From: JABMQF01 sp964563755
GTDB taxonomy: Archaea; Nanobdellota; Nanobdellia; Woesearchaeales; UBA11576
Reading direction: 5' to 3'
DNA: 64,000 nt
Assembly: GCA_964563755.1 (NCBI GenBank)
Contig: CAZLYC010000001.1
Location: forward strand, 186,001 to 250,000
Part shown: positions 42,622 through 49,917 of the stretch, in pieces
Numbering within the stretch: the first letter of the stretch is position 1
Layout: each line of letters starts with the position of its first letter
Translations under genes and position numbers: made by a program
Notes under the pieces: model-generated
The model's database searches: none
Told to the model about the DNA's origin: nothing
The model's input: only the letters and a program-made list of their open reading frames with translations

Positions 42622-43392
42622 TCATTTATCGTTCTTATTTCCTGATTCTTTCTTCAATTTGATTCTGCACATAGATTTCACGTCGTGTTCATGTTTCTTG
42701 CCCTTCATTGTCTTGACTATCGATCCGTCCTTGAGGAACTCAATCCTCTCAGCGTGTTCAGCGACATTTGAGTCGTGAGTGACAAGCACTATTGTCTTGC
42801 ACTGCTCTTTATGCATCTTCTTTAGGAAATCCATTACGAGCATGCCTGTCTTTGAGTCTAGATTGCCTGTAGGCTCATCTGCAAGCAGCACTTCAGGGTC
42901 GTTCGCAAGAGACCTTGCTATAGCAACCCTCTGCTGCTGGCCTCCTGAAAGCTCATTCGGCTTGTGGTTCATCCTCTCGCCAAGTTCGACGAGCTTCAAC
43001 AGATCTATTGCCTTCTTTTTTCTCTCTTGGGAAGAAATTCCCTGGAAAGTCATCGGCAGCATGACGTTCTCAAGCGCAGTCATGTTCGGAATAAGATTGA
43101 ACTGCTGGAATATGAAACCTATCTTCTTCCCACGTATCTGGGCAAGGTCAGACTCTGAAAGCTTGGATATGTCTTTTCCGTCGAGGAAAATGCGTCCTTT
43201 TGTCGGAATGTCAAGGCAGCCTATCATGTTCATGGCTGTACTTTTTCCTGATCCTGATGGCCCCATCACTGCCACGAACTCACCTTTATTTATCTCAAGA
43301 TTCAGGCCTCTTAATGCAGGTACTTCTACATCGCCCATCTTGTAAATCTTCCAGACATCCTCTATTTTAATCACAGTTCCTGTCTTTGCCAT
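42622..43392 (-). CDS. MacB/LolD-type ABC transporter ATP-binding protein
   Basis: 256 residues. Walker A GPSGSGKST (about 41-49), Q-loop IFQQFN (about 93), signature LSGGQQQRVAIARS (about 143-156), Walker B VLLADEPTGNLDS (about 163-175) and switch His in VTHDSN. The closest relatives by motif are LolD/MacB ATPases that pair with FtsX-like permeases, which is what the operon encodes. A C-terminal extension of about 30 residues is rich in Lys, His and Glu (KGKKHEHDVKSMCRIKLKK) and is not part of the usual fold. It follows the PadR gene by one base. Confidence 0.93.
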   Translation of the reverse strand: MAKTGTVIKIEDVWKIYKMGDVEVPALRGLNLEINKGEFVAVMGPSGSGKSTAMNMIGCLDIPTKGRIFLDGKDISKLSESDLAQIRGKKIGFIFQQFNLIPNMTALENVMLPMTFQGISSQERKKKAIDLLKLVELGERMNHKPNELSGGQQQRVAIARSLANDPEVLLADEPTGNLDSKTGMLVMDFLKKMHKEQCKTIVLVTHDSNVAEHAERIEFLKDGSIVKTMKGKKHEHDVKSMCRIKLKKESGNKNDK

Positions 43393-43393
43393 A

Positions 43394-43765
43394 TCATCTC
43401 ACTCTTGTTTTCTTCTCCTTGCATAATTGGTTCAGCATCTCGATGCATTCTGATTCAGAATTGCCTGTCATTGTGCAGAACACATCAATAGATGACTTTA
43501 TGTTGCCAAGCAGCAAATTTTTCTGCTTCATGAAATCATCAACAGACCTTTTACCCTGCTCTGTTATTGAGTATTTCTTTGCCCTTCCTTCCTCTTTAAC
43601 AGAAATCTGGGACTTGTTCTTCAGTTCCTCAAGAAGAGGGTACATCGAGCCAGGGCTCGGCTTGCTGCCTGTCTTCTCTTTTATGGACTTCATTAGCTCG
43701 TAGCCTGACATCTCTTTAGAGTTCACAAGCTTCAGAACGAGCAGCTTAAGGTTCCCTGTAAACAT
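43394..43765 (-). CDS. PadR family transcriptional regulator
   Basis: 123 residues with the PadR winged helix: LLVLKLVNSKEMSGYELMKS, then KPSPGSMYPLLEELKNKSQI and the wing VKEEGRAKKYSITEQGKRSV. The C-terminal helix (about 85-115) would form the dimer and ligand face. It heads the ABC operon, and PadR proteins commonly repress neighbouring transporter genes until a hydrophobic ligand binds. GGAGGC lies seven to twelve bases before the ATG. A perfect 12-bp palindrome at 43798-43809 lies between the TATA box and the start codon, suited to autorepression. Confidence 0.92.
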   Translation of the reverse strand: MFTGNLKLLVLKLVNSKEMSGYELMKSIKEKTGSKPSPGSMYPLLEELKNKSQISVKEEGRAKKYSITEQGKRSVDDFMKQKNLLLGNIKSSIDVFCTMTGNSESECIEMLNQLCKEKKTRVR

Positions 43766-43797
43766 CAGACGCCTCCACCAGCACCACTATATCTATT

Positions 43798-43829
43798 CCG
43801 ATATATCGGTTACGATACTGATATTTAAA
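43798..43829 (-). promoter_or_regulatory. Promoter and candidate operator of the PadR-ABC operon
   Basis: On the minus strand the TATA box TTTAAATAT (43821-43829) is followed by a perfect palindrome CCGATATATCGG (43798-43809) near the expected transcription start. Further GATA-containing half-sites (CGATACTGATA) lie between them. A bound PadR dimer would block initiation. Confidence 0.6.
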
Positions 43830-43868
43830 GGTTATGTTTGGCAATGAAATTCAAACTAAACTTAATTT

Positions 43869-43963
43869 GTGATGCCGCGCTCGCACAGACCAATTCATGG
43901 TCTATTTTTGCCCAACTGCATCATTATAAGAAATAGTATTGGATGCTCGCTAGGCGGCATCAC
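43869..43963 (+). repeat. GCTCGC intergenic palindromic element, copy F
   Basis: Perfect 10-bp arms GTGATGCCGC (43869-43878) and GCGGCATCAC (43954-43963). GCTCGC starts at 43879, AACTGCA at 43914 (+35), the second GCTCGC at 43945 (+31), then the spacer TAG. An AGACCA/TGGTCT hairpin lies between the first box and the centre. It is located between the divergent PadR and membrane-protein genes, outside the PadR promoter. Confidence 0.88.
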
Positions 43964-44015
43964 TGTGCTTATTGTGTTTATTTATGCTTATATTCAATAT
44001 TCACAAATAATATAA

Positions 44016-44672
44016 ATGAAGCCTTTTCTCGACTATAGTATGTCAAGGATAAAACACCACAGGATAAGCGCTCAGATAAGGGATAAAGCGCCTGAAAAGA
44101 AAGGGATATCCAAGCAGGCGATATGGACAATCATACTGGGTTCTACAATGGTATTCAGCATATTCGGCATAATGTTCAGCGGATATGACTCAGGAAGACA
44201 GCAGATCAAATATAATGATTACGAATTCCAGCAGACCACAACAGGATGGAGTACAGAGATAGACGACAAGATGATTGAGTTCAACTACCTACCGCAGGAA
44301 TTAGAAAGCATCCAGATAAGCTCTGAACCTGCCAATATACTCAAGGAATCTAAGGTACTATACATCACATTCAACCCTAACAACAAGAGCGTACAGCAGT
44401 TTGAGCTCGCAAGACTACAGCTGGGACTGACGCTTTCAGAAAGCTTCCAGATATACACAATGCCTGGCATAACTGAACCAAGCGAATTGTACCAGCAACC
44501 GATAGTTGACTGCAACAACGCAACACAATCGTTGCCAATACTGAAGTTTGTAGAATCCAACGAGACAAAAGCATATCTAGAGGATAGTTGCATAATTATA
44601 GAAGCAGACAAGACCACTGCACTCGCGGTGAAAGACAAGATACTCTACCAGATGCTCGGCATACTGGACTAA
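44016..44672 (+). CDS. Membrane-anchored protein of unknown function, paralog 1
   Basis: 218 residues: a basic cytoplasmic N-terminus of about 35 residues (SRIKHHRISAQIRDKAPEKK), one membrane helix (AIWTIILGSTMVFSIFGIMF) and an extracellular domain of about 155 residues. The second half of the domain contains a Cys pair (VDCNNATQ and LEDSCIII) likely to form a disulfide, and the protein ends KILYQMLGILD. The next gene encodes the same arrangement and the same ending, so this is a tandem paralog pair. No family is recognised. A/T-rich sequence 10-30 bases upstream suggests a leaderless message. Confidence 0.65.
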   Translation: MKPFLDYSMSRIKHHRISAQIRDKAPEKKGISKQAIWTIILGSTMVFSIFGIMFSGYDSGRQQIKYNDYEFQQTTTGWSTEIDDKMIEFNYLPQELESIQISSEPANILKESKVLYITFNPNNKSVQQFELARLQLGLTLSESFQIYTMPGITEPSELYQQPIVDCNNATQSLPILKFVESNETKAYLEDSCIIIEADKTTALAVKDKILYQMLGILD

Positions 44673-44683
44673 AAGGTAATTCT

Positions 44684-45469
44684 ATGCCAAAACTACAAGA
44701 GGCACAGCTCCAGAAGATGAAGGCAGCGCAGGACTTTGACGACGATGACATGGAACTGGATATAACCAAAAGAAAAAGGCTGCATCAAAAACGCGAAGAC
44801 AAGAGTACTGATGAAGAGCCTGAAAAAGACAGTTCCAAGGACACAAGAAACCTCCTTATATTGATTGGATCCATAGCGCTGATATTCCTCATATTCGTAG
44901 GTCTGAGATTTATATTCACTCCAGAAAAGCATGAACTTACAATAGAAGACCTCCACAAGGCAAACCTAGAAGGCAAGCTCCTGCCTGAACAGGGATACAT
45001 GTACCATGGGTACTCATTCGTCAACTATGCAGGGATATGGCACTCACAGGTGCAGAAAGGCAATACTATGTATGACATAACATTCAACTACGACCCTAAA
45101 TCCGTCGAGAACATAACAGTCGAAGGCAAACTGCAACGATTCTCTCAGACACAAGTTTACATAACGTTTGACACAAACGCAACAGCACCAAAATACATAA
45201 CAGTCGCAAATGCAGGACTTTCAATGAGCCTCGCAAAAGGCTTCCAGTACAACCTCACAGCAACATGCACGAACAACGAGAGCAGTGTATGCCAGAATAA
45301 CGGAGTAGTGACTTGTGACGATAAGGATAAGCCAGTGATATACTTCAAGGAATCGAACGAGACCAAGATAGTTCTAGAGGACAACTGCGTCACTATACAA
45401 GGATATGGTCCAGACCTTGTCAGGGCGAAGGACAGGCTGCTTCTTAGATGGTATGGGATACTTGATTGA
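44684..45469 (+). CDS. Membrane-anchored protein of unknown function, paralog 2
   Basis: 261 residues. The cytoplasmic N-terminus is longer than in paralog 1 and very acidic then basic (DFDDDDMELDITKRKRLHQK), followed by a membrane helix (LLILIGSIALIFLIFVGLRF) and an extracellular domain with MYDITFNYDPKSVENITVEG, VVTCDDKDKPVIYFKESNET and LEDNCVTI. Ends RLLLRWYGILD, like its neighbour. ATG 44684 is chosen because AAAAGGT lies seven bases upstream and it follows the previous stop by 11 bases. Both are probably one complex at the membrane. Confidence 0.67.
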   Translation: MPKLQEAQLQKMKAAQDFDDDDMELDITKRKRLHQKREDKSTDEEPEKDSSKDTRNLLILIGSIALIFLIFVGLRFIFTPEKHELTIEDLHKANLEGKLLPEQGYMYHGYSFVNYAGIWHSQVQKGNTMYDITFNYDPKSVENITVEGKLQRFSQTQVYITFDTNATAPKYITVANAGLSMSLAKGFQYNLTATCTNNESSVCQNNGVVTCDDKDKPVIYFKESNETKIVLEDNCVTIQGYGPDLVRAKDRLLLRWYGILD

Positions 45470-45528
45470 TTTTCTGTTTTTTATAAAATAGCTATATAAT
45501 AAAATAAAAAGAAATATCTAAAAAAATT
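45470..45528. terminator. AT-rich convergent terminator region
   Basis: Fifty-nine bases between two facing genes. The plus strand has TTTTCTGTTTTTTATAAA just after the stop, and the minus strand has T-runs (CTAAAATTTTTTTAGAT) just after its stop. Poly-T tracts like these end archaeal transcription. It is the widest convergent gap in the window. Confidence 0.5.
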
Positions 45529-46218
45529 TTAGTAGTTCTGCGCTGCAGTAAACGTTACGTATGCCGAGCAGTTTCCTGTAGGACCTTTCGGAACGTCCAA
45601 TATGATTGTGACGTTGAAGTCGTCCTTTGAGTCTACATCTGAAAGGTTCTCGCAGATAAGCTCAGGAGTCGAGATGAATTGAAGACCAGTGCCAACAGTT
45701 GACAAATCTTTATGTTTAAGGTCGTCTGCTTCGTTATTGCATCCATTTGACCCTATGACTTTTCCGCCCCAGAAGTAATATAATCCATCTTGAGAGCCTG
45801 TCACAACAGTTGAACCGTTGCAGCTACCAAAGAAATTAGTGACGTTCCTGGACGAATTAATTGTCACGTTCACCTGGATGTTTCCATCATTCTCTACCTG
45901 AAAATCATATGGGTTGTATACGCTGTGCGCCAGCCAGCAATCTGGCTTTGGGAATGATGAGTTAAGCCTGCACTCAACGTTATCAGCGATTGTCGCATTC
46001 CTTGTGCCTGAACCGAAATCAACAATACCATAATTCAGCTTTATTGACAATGTTGTGTTGATGTAGACCTGCGCCTGACCACTAGGAGCAGTTGCATGCC
46101 CTGTGATGCTGTTAGATATAACATCAGTGCCTCTTAGCGCAAAGAATGTGCCTGCCAAAGAGACGACTATTGCAACAACGAGAAGTGTCGCGAGAGTCTT
46201 ATTTGAAACTGTGTCCAT
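45529..46218 (-). CDS. Secreted surface protein with TGH motif, paralog of the 47942 gene
   Basis: 229 residues. The N-terminal helix TLATLLVVAIVVSLAGTFFA (about 8-27) is followed by NSITGHATAPSGQAQVYI. The extracellular part has about ten N-x-S/T sequons and Cys pairs (VECRLNSSFPKPDCWLAH, FFGSCNGST, GCNNEADD, LICENLSD, GNCSAYV), and ends FTAAQNY. The N-terminus is pilin-like in hydrophobicity, but no class III peptidase site is obvious. It is 60-70 percent like the protein encoded at 47942-48643 by eye, and a 51-base block at the 3' end differs at one base. GGAGGT precedes the start. Confidence 0.72.
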   Translation of the reverse strand: MDTVSNKTLATLLVVAIVVSLAGTFFALRGTDVISNSITGHATAPSGQAQVYINTTLSIKLNYGIVDFGSGTRNATIADNVECRLNSSFPKPDCWLAHSVYNPYDFQVENDGNIQVNVTINSSRNVTNFFGSCNGSTVVTGSQDGLYYFWGGKVIGSNGCNNEADDLKHKDLSTVGTGLQFISTPELICENLSDVDSKDDFNVTIILDVPKGPTGNCSAYVTFTAAQNY

Positions 46219-46256
46219 TTTTTATTACCTCCTTTGGAACCAAAGATGATTATTAA

Positions 46257-46706
46257 TTATTGCCTTAATAACACCACTTTAGCCTCTCCAGTTATGTTTC
46301 TTACATGACCATACCCACCAGGTATTGTCGCATAAGCGTTAACAACCCTTAGTTCATTTGGTCCAATCACGAAATTATTGTCGCTGAATGTTACATATCC
46401 TCTTGCTTCACCGCTTAGGGTTATCTTAACCATGACAGGATAATCCTTGCTATTGTTCAAGATTATATTCTTTTCAGCCATACCTCCTGAACTTGGAATC
46501 TTCCCAAAGTGAAGATTTGGGTCGGCGTTAAAACCAACAGTTTTTCCAGCGACAGACTTAATCAGGATATCATATGTCTTCATGTAAGACACTTTGTAGA
46601 ACGAATAATACAGAGTGACTGCACCAACACCTAAAAGGAAGACTATGAATATCAGTGCGATAACTGTCTTCATGCCGAATGTTTCATGTTTCTTCTTCAT
46701 TTTCAT
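46257..46706 (-). CDS. Secreted single-helix protein, unknown function
   Basis: 149 residues: a basic start, membrane helix TVIALIFIVFLLGVGAVTLY, then an extracellular beta domain with DPNLHFGKIPSSGGMAEKNI (a pattern like the start of TasA/camelysin-type or archaeal surface beta-sandwich domains) and YVTFSDNNFVIGPNELRVV, ending in GEAKVVLLRQ. AGGTG precedes the ATG. It lies between paralogous surface genes in a leftward cluster and may be a minor subunit of the same surface structure; this is inference. Confidence 0.6.
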   Translation of the reverse strand: MKMKKKHETFGMKTVIALIFIVFLLGVGAVTLYYSFYKVSYMKTYDILIKSVAGKTVGFNADPNLHFGKIPSSGGMAEKNIILNNSKDYPVMVKITLSGEARGYVTFSDNNFVIGPNELRVVNAYATIPGGYGHVRNITGEAKVVLLRQ

Positions 46707-46731
46707 GACACCTGCTTACATACTATAAAAA

Positions 46732-47907
46732 TCATTCTTTTTTCTTCCTATAAACTGCGAGGAAGATGTTTATCAGCGTCAAGAGTATGACTGCTATTAT
46801 CAGTATAATGGTCAGCGAAGATGAACTGCTTAGGACACCTGGCTTTTCTTGCACTGCAGAAGCAGGGCCTATCTCTGGAGGAGTTGTAAGCTTTACCTTG
46901 CCATCCACAACCGCTTTCTTCTCAGCATAGAAAACTTCAATTTTTACATCATATTCCTTATCAGTAAATTTTGATGTATCTATGAAAGACTCTATATCCA
47001 TAGTCTGCCATGGCTGAAGCTTCACAGTAGGGCTTTGCGTATTAACTTCATTTTCACCATCATAAATCTTTATCTTGGCGTATATATCAAGAGGATCATT
47101 CCAACCGCTTTCTACACTCACTATGAAACGTTTTATACCGCCAGTCTCAAGCTCTTTCGTATACCCTTTGATTTTGATGTTCAAATCACCTATCCTAAAG
47201 CTCGCATTGAGAACCGTTTCTATATTATCGCATCCTACGAATGCAGTAGCAGAATAGTTTCCAGGAAGAAGGCCTTTAGTGTCAAAAACACCTGTAAGAC
47301 TCTCTTTGGAATTTGATGGGATGCTCTTTTCAGTCAGCGTGACAGTGCCAAGCCTTTCCTTGTTGATATTTAATACTTCTACCCTGCCAGATGCCTTGTT
47401 TATCTGTTCTAGACCAATATTCTCGATGTTCACAATAAAATTGGCAGGCGTATCCTGATTTGTATCCTTTGCAATGAAACTTATCAGGGGCATTATTCCG
47501 GGATGTAAAACTTTAAATGAATGCACTGCGCAGACGCTTGCCCTGCCGCAGACCATGCCTTGCTGCGGACACTCCTCTACAACACAAATCTTAGCGTAAT
47601 GCTCTCCGGGAGGAGCTAAACTTGCTGGGAGATTTATTGTTCCAGAGATTGTCTCCGCGGTGCCTTTTTCCATCCTGAACTCAGTTTTTGCGAAAGTTAC
47701 GTACTGCTTTAGTTCGCCTTCTGCAAATACAGTATATAGATTATCAACCCGTTGGTCTGAAAGAAGCACATAACTGAAAGGAATAGTGGTATCAGGGCTA
47801 AAAAGATGCTTTTCATTGAAATTAGCGCCAGAAAGACCTACAGCGTAAACAAAATTACTAGAAACTAGCACGATTAAACTTATAACTAGTAGATTAAAGA
47901 TTTTCAT
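46732..47907 (-). CDS. Secreted Ig-like protein with C-terminal anchor, DUF916-like in outline
   Basis: 391 residues. A signal peptide (FNLLVISLIVLVSSNFVYA) is followed by several Ig-like repeats: a first domain with TTIPFSYVLLSDQRVDNLYT and LPASLAPPGEHYAKICVVEE, reminiscent of the WxL-associated DUF916 proteins, then two CARDB-like domains (VNIENIGLEQINKASGRVEV; LQPWQTMDIESFID). A Ser-rich stretch and a membrane helix (LTIILIIAVILLTLINIFLA) with a basic tail end the protein. No Shine-Dalgarno is seen. It follows a hairpin plus T-run, so its expression may be partly attenuated or driven separately. Confidence 0.68.
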   Translation of the reverse strand: MKIFNLLVISLIVLVSSNFVYAVGLSGANFNEKHLFSPDTTIPFSYVLLSDQRVDNLYTVFAEGELKQYVTFAKTEFRMEKGTAETISGTINLPASLAPPGEHYAKICVVEECPQQGMVCGRASVCAVHSFKVLHPGIMPLISFIAKDTNQDTPANFIVNIENIGLEQINKASGRVEVLNINKERLGTVTLTEKSIPSNSKESLTGVFDTKGLLPGNYSATAFVGCDNIETVLNASFRIGDLNIKIKGYTKELETGGIKRFIVSVESGWNDPLDIYAKIKIYDGENEVNTQSPTVKLQPWQTMDIESFIDTSKFTDKEYDVKIEVFYAEKKAVVDGKVKLTTPPEIGPASAVQEKPGVLSSSSSLTIILIIAVILLTLINIFLAVYRKKKE

Positions 47908-47924
47908 TTTAAAAAAAAAGAAAA

Positions 47925-47942
47925 AAAGGAAAAAATTCCTTT
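47925..47942 (-). terminator. Hairpin and T-run between two surface genes
   Basis: On the minus strand a 7-bp stem (AAAGGAA, loop of four, TTCCTTT) directly follows the stop codon of the 47942 gene and leads into long T-runs, broken only by single C's, before the next start. This could reduce read-through to the downstream gene. Confidence 0.5.
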
Positions 47943-48643
47943 TAGTAGTTCTGCGCTGCCGTGAATGTCACGAACGATGAGCAGTTTCCTGTAGGACCTT
48001 TCGGGACGTCCAATATGATTGTGACGTTGAATGTGTCCTTAGTATCTACATCTGAAAGGTTCTCGCAGAGCAGTTCTGTGCTTGATGCGAATGGATGCGG
48101 GGTTGACAAATCTTGATTTGCCAAGTCGTTTGCTTCATTGTTGCATCCGCCAGTTGTACCGCCTACGTCAGGGTCTGTAATGACTTTTCCGCCCCAGTGG
48201 AAATAGTTGCCGTCTTCAAACGCGATAACTGTTGTTGAACCGTTGCAGCTACCAAAGAAGTTAGTTCCTGTTCTGGAAGCGTTTATAGTCACGTTGACCT
48301 GGATGTTTCCATCGTTCTCAACCTGGAAATCCCAAGGATCATATGTGCTTAATGCATACCAGCAGTCATGCTTTGGGTATGATGAGTTGAGCCTACACTC
48401 AATGGTATCAGCGATTGTCGCATTCCTATAGCCGGAACCGAAATCGACCAACGCTTGGTTCAGTACTATTGAAAGCGTCGTGTTGATATAGACCTGCGCC
48501 TGACCGCTTGGAGCGACGGCTTGTCCTGTAACAACGTTTGTTATGGTAGTCACGCCCCTCATAGCGAAGAATGTGCCTGCCAAAGAAATAACTATAGCGA
48601 CAACCAGTAATGTTGCCAATGTTTTATTAGATAGTTCATCCAT
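47942..48643 (-). CDS. Secreted surface protein with TGQ motif, paralog of the 45529 gene
   Basis: 233 residues with the same plan as its paralog: TLATLLVVAIVISLAGTFFA helix, NVVTGQAVAPSGQAQVYI, sequon-rich extracellular part, Cys pairs (VECRLNSS-like IECRLNSSYPKHDCWYALS, GGCNNEANDLANQDLS, LLCENLSDVD, GNCSSFV) and the ending FTAAQNY. AAAGGAGGT precedes the start. Two near-identical abundant-looking surface proteins in one operon suggest a repeating surface polymer or S-layer/pilus component; this is inference from signals and strong ribosome binding sites. Confidence 0.72.
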   Translation of the reverse strand: MDELSNKTLATLLVVAIVISLAGTFFAMRGVTTITNVVTGQAVAPSGQAQVYINTTLSIVLNQALVDFGSGYRNATIADTIECRLNSSYPKHDCWYALSTYDPWDFQVENDGNIQVNVTINASRTGTNFFGSCNGSTTVIAFEDGNYFHWGGKVITDPDVGGTTGGCNNEANDLANQDLSTPHPFASSTELLCENLSDVDTKDTFNVTIILDVPKGPTGNCSSFVTFTAAQNY

Positions 48644-48658
48644 CTTTTCTAACCTCCT

Positions 48659-48895
48659 TTATTTGAGTATGCTTACGCCAACTCTGCCGCCAGTATTCTG
48701 GACAACAGGCTCTGTGGCCGTTGAAGGCCCTAAAATTCCTACACTGACCTTTCCAGGTTCTTGATTATCGATCTCGACGTTCTTATAGATGGTTGTAGGC
48801 TGTGACAGTATTGTCCATGTTCCGACAACAGAAACGACGAGGGTGAGAACCAAGAGAACTAGAACTGTCCTTTTCGAAATATCATTGTTCTCCAT
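48659..48895 (-). CDS. Small membrane-anchored surface protein, first gene of the surface cluster
   Basis: 78 residues: a short cytoplasmic N-terminus, helix TVLVLLVLTLVVSVVGTWTI, then a short extracellular part (TTIYKNVEIDNQEPGKVSVG, ending NTGGRVGVSILK). A strong AAAGGAGGT lies 11 bases before the start. The helix resembles that of the two larger paralogs, but the mature part is tiny. It might be a minor subunit. Its promoter carries AAAATACTAT repeats and a CTTAC-N3-GTAAG palindrome. Confidence 0.65.
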   Translation of the reverse strand: MENNDISKRTVLVLLVLTLVVSVVGTWTILSQPTTIYKNVEIDNQEPGKVSVGILGPSTATEPVVQNTGGRVGVSILK

Positions 48896-48943
48896 CTTTC
48901 ACTAACCTCCTTTTGGGACCGCCTTAAGAGGCTGTCTTACACT

Positions 48944-48983
48944 AAAATACTATGATTAGAGGGCTTCTACCTCAAAATACTAT
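48944..48983 (-). promoter_or_regulatory. AAAATACTAT direct repeats at the surface-cluster promoter
   Basis: AAAATACTAT at 48944-48953 and 48974-48983, starts 30 bp apart (about three helical turns). The second runs into the minus-strand TATA box TTTAAATAG (about 48981-48989). The same motif forms a palindrome at 62141-62162 upstream of the tail-fibre cluster. Confidence 0.5.
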
Positions 48984-48998
48984 TTAAATTTTTCGGTT

Positions 48999-49030
48999 GT
49001 AACCCCTGTTACGGACTTACTGTGTAAGTC
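48999..49030. promoter_or_regulatory. Palindromes upstream of the surface cluster, including a CTTAC-N3-GTAAG site
   Basis: GTAAC-CCCT-GTTAC (48999-49012) is followed by the perfect 7-bp palindrome GACTTAC-TGT-GTAAGTC (49014-49030). The latter matches the five sites at 62577-62753. It might instead be a terminator hairpin of the lipoprotein gene at 49088, but the shared motif favours a protein-binding site. Confidence 0.5.
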
Positions 49031-49087
49031 AGAGTGATTTCTTCGGAAAAAGAAGAAATGTTGAAGTTCACTGATGAGTGGTTATAC

Positions 49088-49867
49088 TTAATCATTTGGT
49101 TCAGAACTCGAAATACAATATGTCTCTAGTTTAGCATCTCCTTCTGGACTTATCAAGCAATAGTGTCTGCAACCTTTTTCAGCAGAGGCATTAATATAAA
49201 TTTTCCAAATACCTGTCTTCGTATCATATTTCCCTTCTTCTGTAAAATCTCCTTTTTTAGCGCAGGAACTATCTTTTGCTTGTTCAACCGCTTCTTGGAA
49301 TGAAATAACATTTTCTTCTACGCAGCAGAACTGAACAGGAACACCAAAACCAGTTTCACCTATGTTCTTTTCACCTTCTAAACAAGATGAATCACTGTCT
49401 TGAATTATGCCTCCACTTCTTATACATTCATCCATGCTTATTACAATCTGTGACTTTTTTGATAATGATACAGATTTAACTTGCATATTTTCTATACTTA
49501 AGTAGCCCTCCATAGATTCTCGTTTTCTAATACTGCCTGCGTCATAGGAATAAGAAACAGGAAATTTTAGACAATCATAGCAATCTCCTTTTGATTCTGT
49601 TCCTATGCTTAAATACGAGCCATGTGATTTGTATTCTTCACTGTTTTCAACGTGTTCTTTAACAATATTTTTTGCTTGCTCCATCTCCGAGTAATTGAAT
49701 TCTTTATATTTTTCAGTTCCTTTATCGGTTGTTTTGGCGTTTAAACTAATTTCACTCTTCTTTTCACATCCCGTTGCAATAAAAAGAATGAGAGCAATCA
49801 ATATAGTAATAATCACAGATGTCCTCTTTTTTGAAAGCGAATTTTTACGATCTTTTTTTTCTGACAT
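49088..49867 (-). CDS. Putative lipoprotein, unknown function
   Basis: 259 residues. A basic start, then helix SVIITILIALILFIATGC with a lipobox-like ATGC at about residue 34, so the mature protein would carry a lipid on Cys. The extracellular part is polar with about ten Cys (CYDCLKF, MDECIRSGG, SSCLEGE, FCCVEENV, SSCAKKG, GCRHYCL, TYCISS), likely disulfide-linked. The segment CIRSGGIIQDSDSSC resembles small proteins of DPANN genomes, from memory only. The base composition is more AT-rich than its neighbours, which may indicate later acquisition. It follows the last tail-fibre gene after 50 bases. Confidence 0.65.
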   Translation of the reverse strand: MSEKKDRKNSLSKKRTSVIITILIALILFIATGCEKKSEISLNAKTTDKGTEKYKEFNYSEMEQAKNIVKEHVENSEEYKSHGSYLSIGTESKGDCYDCLKFPVSYSYDAGSIRKRESMEGYLSIENMQVKSVSLSKKSQIVISMDECIRSGGIIQDSDSSCLEGEKNIGETGFGVPVQFCCVEENVISFQEAVEQAKDSSCAKKGDFTEEGKYDTKTGIWKIYINASAEKGCRHYCLISPEGDAKLETYCISSSEPND

Positions 49868-49917
49868 GATAGTTTATCCCAAACACATTTTTAATTCTTT
49901 TTTTAGTCCTGTTTAAA

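Noticed and set aside
43907..43920. Integron attC sites (GCCCAAC resembles RYYYAAC)
   Set aside because: The motif is central instead of terminal, no GTTRRRY core is at the ends, copies are single and spread among housekeeping genes, and no integrase is present.
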